Positions 6,036 to 11,912 of a DNA stretch of 12,480 bases are shown one piece after another (positions within the stretch are counted from its first letter, which is position 1; every line of letters starts with the position of its first letter). Below the pieces are notes generated by a model, which was not told the DNA's origin, made no database searches, and saw nothing but the letters and a program-made list of their open reading frames with translations. The stretch lies in the NCBI GenBank assembly GCA_023415715.1, contig JAEZJP010000025.1, positions 1-12,480 on the forward strand. The letters are read 5' to 3'. A program made the translations under genes and the position numbers. This DNA is from Bacillota bacterium. GTDB lineage: Bacteria > Bacillota > Clostridia > Christensenellales > Aristaeellaceae.

Positions 6036-6052
6036 ATACCCCCTGTGGGTAT
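6036..6052 (-). promoter_or_regulatory. CsoR operator before csoR
   Basis: ATACCCCCTGTGGGTAT is a perfect 6-5-6 inverted repeat (ATACCC / GGGTAT), closely matching known CsoR operators of Bacillus. It starts 6 nt downstream of the -10 box and so covers the transcription start, the usual place for repression. Confidence 0.82.
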
Positions 6053-6058
6053 GCACGC

Positions 6059-6087
6059 ATTATAATCATAGCATAACGAATTGTCAA
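6059..6087 (-). promoter_or_regulatory. Consensus sigma-A promoter of csoR
   Basis: On the minus strand TTGACA (6087-6082), a 17-nt spacer and TATAAT (6064-6059) match consensus at all twelve positions. The start point should fall near 6052, at the edge of the CsoR operator. A promoter this strong needs a repressor, in keeping with the operator. Confidence 0.85.
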
Positions 6088-6190
6088 CTGCCATTTATTA
6101 TTGTTTTATATATCCTGTACATGGCGGGGATAAAACTTGCAATGAAATTTGCCGCTGTACAAATAACTGTAAATAAATTCTCCCTCACCA

Positions 6191-6219
6191 TTGACAAAGG
6201 CAGGAGAGAAGTGTATGAT
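6191..6219 (+). promoter_or_regulatory. Sigma-A promoter of the leader-peptide / ABC transporter operon
   Basis: TTGACA (6191-6196), 17 nt, TATGAT (6214-6219). Transcription would begin near 6226, leaving about 85 nt before the leader ORF and about 225 nt before the binding-protein gene. It is divergent from the csoR promoter, with starts about 175 nt apart. Confidence 0.7.
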
Positions 6220-6309
6220 AGCCGCAACATATTTCATACTATAATGCTATGTTTGATATGGAATATGTAATCCTTGCGCCGCAAGACGCTAAAAGGAGGG
6301 TGGTCCATT

Positions 6310-6448
6310 CATGCGCATGTGCAGCCCCCTGTCAAGTTGGGAGACAGTCTCCCCCTCTCACGTGCGAATGTGTAGCTGTATGTGTTGTTGCTGTTGACGT
6401 AAGCTGAACGTTCCCGTGAAAAATGAGATGAATGATGAAGGAGAGACT
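6310..6448 (+). promoter_or_regulatory. Structured leader RNA with possible SD-sequestering pairing
   Basis: CATGCGCATGTG (6310-6321) can pair with CACGTGCGAATG (6359-6370) at 11 of 12 positions (one G-U), masking the leader ATG. Inside it GGGAGA (6339-6344) pairs with TCTCCC (6348-6353). Alternatively AGTCTCCCC (6346-6354) can pair with GGAGAGACT (6440-6448), which holds the ribosome binding site of the binding-protein gene, with one mismatch. The two inner pairings exclude each other. This is a hand-drawn fold, not computed. Confidence 0.4.
6311..6397 (+). CDS. Cysteine-rich leader peptide (putative attenuator uORF)
   Basis: 28 codons from ATG 6311 to TGA 6395-6397. AGGAGGG (6294-6300) lies about 10 nt upstream. 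The peptide starts MRMCSPLSSW and ends C-S-C-M-C-C-C-C just before the stop, so six of the last eight codons are Cys (TGT/TGC). A run of one amino acid at the end of a short ORF upstream of a transport operon is the hallmark of ribosome-mediated attenuation. Poly-Cys uORFs are known to act this way in mycobacteria. The next gene starts 54 nt later. No U-run terminator is visible, so control of translation initiation is more likely than termination. A chance low-complexity TGT run is the main alternative. Confidence 0.6.
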   Translation: MRMCSPLSSWETVSPSHVRMCSCMCCCC

Positions 6449-6451
6449 TTT

Positions 6452-7285
6452 ATGAAGCATTTGCATGGTTTGACTGCCCTGGTTCTGACGATTGCGCTTT
6501 TGCTTTCCCTGGCCGTTCCCGCTTTTGCAACAGAGCCCAAAGTGATCAAAGTGGGCACCGAAGCCGCTTATCCTCCCTTTAACTACACCAGGTCAACAGG
6601 CGATGTGGACGGATACGATGTGGCCGTGATCCGTGCCATCGACGAACTGATTCCCGAGTTGACCTTCGAGTTTGTGCCTACCGCCTGGGATTCCATCTTC
6701 GTGGCCCTGGAATCCGGCAAGTTTGACATTATCGCCAACCAGATCAACAAAAACCCCGCCCGTGAGGAAAAGTACCAGTTCTCCGAGCTGCCTTATTCCT
6801 TTGCCGGCAACTCCGTCATCTTCAAGGCCGGCCGTACGGATATCAAAAGCGTTGCAGACCTTCACGGCAAAACAGTAGCCGCCGGCGTGGGCAGCTACAA
6901 CACCACCTGGCTGGAAGAGTACAATGCCAAAAACGGCAACCCCATCAATATCGCCTACTATGACGGCAACATTTCCCTGGTCCTTCAGGATATCGTAACC
7001 GGCCGCGTGGATGCCACGCTCAACAGCGAAGTCACCACCAAGCTGATCGCCGATGAACTGAAGCTGGACCTTGGGTATGTATTGATCGACGATACCGGTA
7101 TCACCGAGCAGTACCTGCTCTTTTCCAAAAGCGATACCAGCAATGAGATAAAGCCCCTGGTGGACGCGGCGCTCACAACATTGGTTGAAAACGGCACGCT
7201 GTCCGAACTCTCTGTAAAATACCTGGGCGCAGACTACTCCACCCTGGAATCCGTTAAGGCCATCCTGGATGATCAGAAGAAGTAA
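6452..7285 (+). CDS. Amino-acid ABC transporter substrate-binding protein (family 3), probably cystine
   Basis: 277 residues from ATG 6452 (GGAG 8 nt upstream). An in-frame GTG at 6416 lacks such a site. A Sec signal peptide (about 1-26, cut after AFA) is followed by the family-3 solute-binding fold: VGTEAAYPPFNY at the start of lobe 1, DGYDVAVI, DIIANQINKNPAREEKY with the conserved carboxylate-binding Arg (R104), and TGRVDATLNSEV in lobe 2. The overall pattern resembles TcyK-type cystine-binding proteins. Where HisJ has an Asp that binds the substrate amino group, this protein has S192. There is no lipobox Cys and no Cys anywhere, unusual for a Gram-positive binding protein, which normally is a lipoprotein. 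The poly-Cys leader supports cystine/cysteine, but the substrate is inferred. Confidence 0.85.
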   Translation: MKHLHGLTALVLTIALLLSLAVPAFATEPKVIKVGTEAAYPPFNYTRSTGDVDGYDVAVIRAIDELIPELTFEFVPTAWDSIFVALESGKFDIIANQINKNPAREEKYQFSELPYSFAGNSVIFKAGRTDIKSVADLHGKTVAAGVGSYNTTWLEEYNAKNGNPINIAYYDGNISLVLQDIVTGRVDATLNSEVTTKLIADELKLDLGYVLIDDTGITEQYLLFSKSDTSNEIKPLVDAALTTLVENGTLSELSVKYLGADYSTLESVKAILDDQKK

Positions 7286-7306
7286 ACAAAAAACTATCGG
7301 TTCCAT

Positions 7307-7336
7307 CCGGGCAGGAAACAAGCGCTTCCTGCCCGG
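7307..7336 (+). terminator. Intra-operon hairpin after the binding-protein gene
   Basis: CCGGGCAGGAA (7307-7317) and TTCCTGCCCGG (7326-7336) form a perfect 11-bp stem with an 8-nt loop, followed only by TTTGG. Placed between binding-protein and permease genes, it is likely a weak terminator or an mRNA-stabilising stem that raises binding protein over membrane components, as known for other ABC operons. Confidence 0.65.
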
Positions 7337-7367
7337 TTTGGCGTATTAATTTTTAGGGTGGTTTATC

Positions 7368-8084
7368 ATGGGGAATATTTTTGATCTCAAATATATGCTG
7401 TCTACGGTTCCGCAGATTTTGCCTTATCTTCCGCTTACGCTGGGGCTTGCTTTTTTGTCGGCGGGGCTGGGCCTTGTGATCGGCTTTGCGGTGGCGCTGG
7501 TTCGCTATTTCCGGGTAAAGGTGTTATCGGCTTTATGCAAGGTGTATGTTTCCTTCATCAGGGGAACGCCCATGCTGGTGCAGCTTTTTCTGGTGTATTA
7601 CGGCACGCCTATATTGCTTGAGGGAATTAACACCCAGTGGGGTACGTCCTTTAGCGTCAACGGCATCCCAAGGCTTGTATTTGCGGCTGTGGCGTTTTCA
7701 TTGAACTGCGGGGCGTACATGTCTGAAACCATAAGAAGCGCCATGCTGTCGGTGGATACGGGGCAATTGGAAACCTGCTACAGCGTGAACATGACCACAC
7801 GTAAGGCCATGACGCGCATCATTCTTCCCCAGGCGTTTACCGTGGCGCTGCCGCCGCTGGGCAACAGTCTGATTTCCATGGTGAAGGAAACGTCCCTGGC
7901 CTTCAGCATTTCGGTGGTGGATATGATGGCCCAGGCCAAGCTGGTAGGCTCCCGGTCCTTCCGCTTTTTTGAGGTGTACGTGGTGGTCTCCTTCCTGTAT
8001 TGGGGAGTGTGCATCCTCATCGAACAGGCGCTGGCTTTCATTGAAAAGCGGATGCGCCGCTATGAAAGGATGCTGGTGAAATGA
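7368..8084 (+). CDS. Polar amino-acid (probably cystine) ABC transporter permease
   Basis: 238 residues, ATG with AGGGTGG 6 nt upstream. HisM/TcyL-type permease with about five membrane helices. It begins with the family-typical ILPYLPLTLGLAF stretch, has FIRGTPMLVQLFLVYYG after the second helix, and the cytoplasmic EAA loop that contacts the ATPase (ETCYSVNMTTRKAMTRIILPQA, about 135-156, cited here in part by position). The EAA motif is slightly altered (ETC for EAA). Only one permease gene is present, so it probably forms a homodimer. It overlaps the ATPase gene by 4 nt (ATGA), a sign of translational coupling. Confidence 0.9.
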   Translation: MGNIFDLKYMLSTVPQILPYLPLTLGLAFLSAGLGLVIGFAVALVRYFRVKVLSALCKVYVSFIRGTPMLVQLFLVYYGTPILLEGINTQWGTSFSVNGIPRLVFAAVAFSLNCGAYMSETIRSAMLSVDTGQLETCYSVNMTTRKAMTRIILPQAFTVALPPLGNSLISMVKETSLAFSISVVDMMAQAKLVGSRSFRFFEVYVVVSFLYWGVCILIEQALAFIEKRMRRYERMLVK

Positions 8085-8824
8085 TTGAGGTGAAAGGGCT
8101 AAAAAAGTCTTACGGACAGGTGCAGGTGCTTAGAGGTATTGACCTTAAAATTGAAAAGGGCGAAGTCGTAACCCTCATCGGCCCCAGCGGCTCCGGAAAG
8201 ACAACGCTGCTCCGCATGCTCAATTGGCTGGAAAAGCCCGACGCCGGGGAGATCACCCTGGCGGATCATACAATTCGCGCAGGCAGTGCCACAAAGAAGG
8301 ATGTAATGGACCTTCGGGCCCAGAGCGCCATGGTATTCCAGCATTACAACCTGTTCCGCAACAAAACGGCGCTTCAAAACGTAACGGAAAGCCTGATCCA
8401 GGTAAAAAAAATGCCCCGGACGCAGGCGGAGGAAATCGGCCTTAAGCTTTTAAACCGCGTGGGCCTTTCTGACAAGCGCGATGAATACCCTTCCCGGCTG
8501 TCCGGCGGGCAGCAGCAGCGGGTGGGCATCGCCAGGGCTTTGGCGGTGGAACCCAAGGTGATGCTTTTTGACGAGCCTACCAGCGCCCTGGACCCGGAAT
8601 GGGTGGGGGAAGTATTGGCCGTGATGAACAGGATCGCAGCAGACGGTATGACCATGGTGGTGGTTTCCCATGAAATGCGTTTTGTTCGCAGCGTGGCCGG
8701 CCGGGTGCTGTTTCTGGATGATGGGCTGATCCTGGAGGATGCCCCGCCGGATGAGATTTTTTTGCATCCTAAAAAGGAGCGGACAAGGCAGTTTTTATCC
8801 CAGGCGAACCTTACCAAAATATAA
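8081..8824 (+). CDS. Polar amino-acid (probably cystine) ABC transporter ATPase
   Basis: 247 residues. All nucleotide-binding motifs are intact: Walker A GPSGSGKT (34-41), Q-loop Q87 in VFQHYNLF, signature LSGGQQQR (140-147), Walker B MLFDEP (161-166) with catalytic Glu, and switch His H197 in VVSHEM. It belongs to the GlnQ/HisP/TcyN branch and would power uptake through the adjacent permease. No Cys occurs in the protein. It overlaps the permease stop by 4 nt. Length is normal for the family. Confidence 0.93.
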   Translation: MIEVKGLKKSYGQVQVLRGIDLKIEKGEVVTLIGPSGSGKTTLLRMLNWLEKPDAGEITLADHTIRAGSATKKDVMDLRAQSAMVFQHYNLFRNKTALQNVTESLIQVKKMPRTQAEEIGLKLLNRVGLSDKRDEYPSRLSGGQQQRVGIARALAVEPKVMLFDEPTSALDPEWVGEVLAVMNRIAADGMTMVVVSHEMRFVRSVAGRVLFLDDGLILEDAPPDEIFLHPKKERTRQFLSQANLTKI

Positions 8825-8887
8825 CCTGGCAAGATTTTGGCATCCACATGCGTTCCATAATTAATACCGTTTAGGAGGTGCTTAATT

Positions 8888-9964
8888 ATGCGTTTAAAAT
8901 CCTATCTTTTTCTTTTTTGTTTGATCCTTCTATGTATTTTTATCCCATACTCCGCACTGGCTTCCCTTCGCGTCACTTTCTTTGACACGGTTCAGGGTGC
9001 CGCGCTTTTGCAGGCCGATGGGCAAACCATTTTGATCGATTCGGGGATGGAAGAAGACTCAAAAAAGCTTCTATCCAGCCTGAATGATTTCGATATCCCG
9101 AAAATCGACCTGATGGCAGCCACCTTTATACAGGGGGAATCCACCTCAGGGATAAGCGAGGTGTTAAAAAAATACGGGTTCGGCACACTGTGGCTGCCGG
9201 GCCTTACAGCGGGGGAAGAATCGGTTGATCTTGTATCAGGAGCAAAGGCTATAACGCCCGAGCCAGGCACCCAAATGGATATTGGAAAAGCAAAGGTCTC
9301 GGCTGCCAGGCTATCCGGCTATGGTACCGTGGCCTATCTTGTGCTGCGCGTTGAATATGACGGCAAATCCTTTCTGTTCATGCCCGGCGCGGATGCTTTG
9401 GGGGAAGCCGCGCTTGTGGAAAACGGGACGGATCTTCATGCCGATGTGATTAGCATGGGCGGTGATAAAGTCCCTTCCCAATCTATATTGGATCAAGTGT
9501 CTCCCTTGTGGGTCGTTGCAGGCGGCGAACTTCAGCCGGGTGCGCTTACCGGCGCGCAGGATTCTGATATCTACGTGCTTGATCCTACCAAGGACGGGAC
9601 CGTCACCTTCACCCTTGATGGGAAGGCGCTTGCGGCGGAATATGAGGCTTCGGGAATCACAATACAAAGTAGCGTCAATGTGCGAAAGGATGCAACCACA
9701 AAAGCCGGCAAGGCGTTAACGTTATCCAAGGGGAGCGTGGTGAGCATTCTGGGCACTGCCGCAGGTGACGAAGGCATTTGGTATCATATTGAAGCGGATG
9801 GCAAAGTGGGCTATGTGCGGGGCGATCTGATACAGGAGATTTCCAAAGACGAGGCGGAAAAGCTGCTGGCGGAGGCAACTCCAAAGCCCCGGCGATCCAA
9901 TAACGGATCAAACAGCGGCAGCAGCGGGGAGGATGTTCCGGAGGAAGAGGTATCCTGTCATTGA
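8888..9964 (+). CDS. Secreted ComEC-like metallo-beta-lactamase-fold protein without metal ligands, with SH3b domain
   Basis: 358 residues, ATG with AGGAGG 9 nt upstream and 63 nt after the transporter ATPase, so possibly co-transcribed. Signal peptide about 1-26 (cut after ALA). Residues 27-215 follow the ComEC/Rec2 C-terminal hydrolase domain: VTFFDTVQGAALL for the usual FLDVGQGDA segment, then TILIDSG. Where the HxHxDH metal motif should stand is ATFIQGESTSG (78-88), and the later HHG is SMGGD (189-193). Only an Asp in PGAD (166-169) remains, so no metal hydrolysis is expected. A bacterial SH3 domain (about 258-317: SSVNVRKDAT ... IWYHIEADGKVGYVRGDLI in two parts) probably binds cell-wall peptide. 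The tail is Ser/Asn/Gly-rich and acidic. An extracellular binding or wall-associated role is inferred. Confidence 0.75.
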   Translation: MRLKSYLFLFCLILLCIFIPYSALASLRVTFFDTVQGAALLQADGQTILIDSGMEEDSKKLLSSLNDFDIPKIDLMAATFIQGESTSGISEVLKKYGFGTLWLPGLTAGEESVDLVSGAKAITPEPGTQMDIGKAKVSAARLSGYGTVAYLVLRVEYDGKSFLFMPGADALGEAALVENGTDLHADVISMGGDKVPSQSILDQVSPLWVVAGGELQPGALTGAQDSDIYVLDPTKDGTVTFTLDGKALAAEYEASGITIQSSVNVRKDATTKAGKALTLSKGSVVSILGTAAGDEGIWYHIEADGKVGYVRGDLIQEISKDEAEKLLAEATPKPRRSNNGSNSGSSGEDVPEEEVSCH

Positions 9965-9979
9965 CCGCGTAAGTAAATC

Positions 9980-10846
9980 TTACCTGTGAACACCGTAGAA
10001 AAACAGGGCAATCGTGCCCGGCCCCACATGGGAGCCTGTTACCGGCTCATAGCATTCCATCAGTATTTCGCCGCTGTGGCCGGATTCATGGATCCTTTTT
10101 GCCAGGTATCCCGCATCCTCACCGCAGTCCGCATGGGCGATGCCAATGGGCGCACCTAAATCGCTGGCAAGCTCCCGGTACTTTGAAACAAGGGCTTCCA
10201 TGGCCCTTTTCCTACCTCGTTCCTTTTGGCAAAGAACAATCTTACCTTCTTCATCGCCTTTTAAAATCGGCTTTACCTGAAGGATATTTCCGACAATCGC
10301 GGCCGCTCCTGAAATGCGACCGCCTTTTTTTAAATACATGAGGTCTTCCACCGTGAAATACTGGCAGATGGATGCGCTGTTTTTCTCCGTCTTTAAAACC
10401 ACCTCGTCAATAGACTCGCCGGCATCTTTCAGCCTTGCAGCAAACAATACCGGCAGCCCTTCGCCCAGGGACGCGGCACGGGTATCGATTATGGCTATTT
10501 TCCTGTCCGGATACTGCTCACGAAGTTCCGCCGCAGCCACCTCCGCCGCGTGGTGCGAACCGCTGATGCCGCTGGACATGCCGACATAAACAACGTCTGT
10601 TCCATTGGACAGGCTCCTTGCAAATGCTGTACTGAAGGCGCTGGTATTGATCATGGAGGTTTTGACGGATGCGCCCTTGCGCATGAAGTCGTAATAAAGC
10701 TTTCCGTCAAATGCATTCGCTCCGTCGTCCGATGTGGGATATGTAATGCCATTCACCGTATAGTGAAGCGGTATGACCTGAAGGCCGTACTTTTGAACAA
10801 TCATGTCGGGAAGGTTTGCGGATGTGTCGGTATAAATGGCATACAT
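9980..10846 (-). CDS. DegV family protein (fatty-acid-binding, FakB-like)
   Basis: 288 residues. DegV proteins bind a fatty acid and present it to the kinase FakA for phosphorylation. Seen here: N-terminal YTDTSANLP, KTSMINTS in the ligand-gate region, SSGISGSHHAAE, the KKGGRIS motif, and the C-terminal GSHVGPGTIALFFYG. Its ATG overlaps the stop of the upstream degV-like gene by 1 nt (TAATG), so translation is coupled. It ends 15 nt from the convergent SH3b-protein gene with no clear terminator between them. No FakA gene is in the window. Substrate preference cannot be read from the sequence. Confidence 0.9.
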   Translation of the reverse strand: MYAIYTDTSANLPDMIVQKYGLQVIPLHYTVNGITYPTSDDGANAFDGKLYYDFMRKGASVKTSMINTSAFSTAFARSLSNGTDVVYVGMSSGISGSHHAAEVAAAELREQYPDRKIAIIDTRAASLGEGLPVLFAARLKDAGESIDEVVLKTEKNSASICQYFTVEDLMYLKKGGRISGAAAIVGNILQVKPILKGDEEGKIVLCQKERGRKRAMEALVSKYRELASDLGAPIGIAHADCGEDAGYLAKRIHESGHSGEILMECYEPVTGSHVGPGTIALFFYGVHR

Positions 10847-11733
10847 TAATTGACTCTCTCCGATCCAAAGAAGAATAAGGCGACAGTGCCGGGGCCGGTA
10901 TGGCTGCCGATGGTTGTTCCGATGTTGTTGATTACTACTTTGCCATGAAGCGATGTAAAACGTTCTTCCACAAGGTCCGCAACCTGCCTTGCATCTTCAT
11001 AGCATGCGGACTGGGAAATAAAGCACTTTCCGGAATAGTCAAGCCCATTCTCAGCGCATTTTTCCATCTGGTCGACAATCTCGGCAATCACACGCTTTTT
11101 GGAGCGTATTTTGGCGCGCGGAATCAGCCGGCCAAGCTGATCCATGTTAAGAAGCGGGCAAATGTTCAGCATGGTGCCAAACAAGCCTGCCGCTTTGGAT
11201 ATCCTGCCTCCTCTTACATAGGAGGTAAGGTCCGTGGAAAAAAACCAGTGGTGGAGCCGCAGCCTGTTTTCATTGGCCCACTTAAACAGTTCCTCTATAT
11301 TCTTGTCTTCATCCCGCAAATCGGCCAGCGTATCCATCAAAAGCCCGTAGCCGGAGGATGCGCCAAGGGAATCCACCACATACACCTTGCGTTTGGGATA
11401 CCGCTCCCGCGCTATCATCGCCGCATTTTCGGCAGAATTGTATGTACCGGATATGCCCGAAGACAGGCTTAGATGCAATATGTCTTTTCCCTGCTCCAGT
11501 ATCTTTGAAAAGTAGTCCAGGTATTCGGACATGTTCACCTGGGATGTACTCGTTGTTGCCCCGTTTGCCATTGCCTGATAAAATGCATCGAAGGGCATCG
11601 ATTCGCCAAGGTCATCAAAGTATTCAACCCCGTTCAGGAAATAATGAAAGCAGATGTAGGAGATGTTTCTCCTCTCAAAATGTTCCTTGCTCAGGTCGGC
11701 TGTAGAGCAGCAGCTCAAAACGAAATCGGCCAT
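10846..11733 (-). CDS. DegV family protein (fatty-acid-binding, FakB-like), second copy
   Basis: 295 residues from ATG 11733 with AAGGAGG 5 nt upstream. The frame is open to 11991, but the extension runs through a terminator and is not coding. Conserved features: TSTSQVN at the ligand gate, LSLSSGISGTYNSAE, the RGGRIS motif and GTTIGSHTGPGTVALFFFG at the end. It is only distantly like its downstream partner, so the pair are diverged paralogs and may prefer different acyl chains, as FakB1 and FakB2 do. It has several extra Cys, including two near the N-terminus (LSCCSTAD). Confidence 0.9.
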   Translation of the reverse strand: MADFVLSCCSTADLSKEHFERRNISYICFHYFLNGVEYFDDLGESMPFDAFYQAMANGATTSTSQVNMSEYLDYFSKILEQGKDILHLSLSSGISGTYNSAENAAMIARERYPKRKVYVVDSLGASSGYGLLMDTLADLRDEDKNIEELFKWANENRLRLHHWFFSTDLTSYVRGGRISKAAGLFGTMLNICPLLNMDQLGRLIPRAKIRSKKRVIAEIVDQMEKCAENGLDYSGKCFISQSACYEDARQVADLVEERFTSLHGKVVINNIGTTIGSHTGPGTVALFFFGSERVN

Positions 11734-11779
11734 GGGATCCTCCTTGCTATACGGCGTGTTTAATACTCCCTGCGATTTC

Positions 11780-11808
11780 ATCATACCCGGGAAGTGCGCA
11801 AGGAACAA
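11780..11808 (-). promoter_or_regulatory. Possible promoter of the degV pair
   Basis: Minus strand TATGAT (11785-11780) with TTGTTC (11808-11803) 17 nt upstream. The -10 is good and the -35 weak. The position, about 50 nt before the start codon and after the terminator, fits. Confidence 0.45.
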
Positions 11809-11846
11809 CCTACCGGTTGCAAATGGGATTCTACAAAAAAGAAAAG

Positions 11847-11886
11847 GGGAGTAGAGTTCCGCCTTATGCGCTCTACTCCCTTTTTT
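11847..11886. terminator. Bidirectional rho-independent terminator
   Basis: GGGAGTAGAG (11847-11856) pairs perfectly with CTCTACTCCC (11871-11880), followed by TTTTTT on the plus strand. On the minus strand the stem is followed by CTTTTCTTTTTT. It should end the transcript of the XRE-membrane gene (stop 11913) before the degV promoter. Confidence 0.88.
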
Positions 11887-11912
11887 AACTACTCTACGAA
11901 TCGTAGAATGCT

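Noticed and set aside
6310..6370. Group II intron or riboswitch in the leader region (GTGCG motif, long hairpin)
   Set aside because: No domain V-like hairpin, reverse transcriptase or known riboswitch core is visible. The leader ORF with its Cys run explains the region better.
6593..7321. Long minus-strand frame opposite the binding-protein gene
   Set aside because: It is a shadow of a clearly conserved binding protein. It has no ribosome site and no family features.
9968..9984. GTAAG-CTTAC hairpin as a terminator between convergent genes
   Set aside because: Only 5 bp, AT-rich and with no T-run. Not supportable as a terminator.
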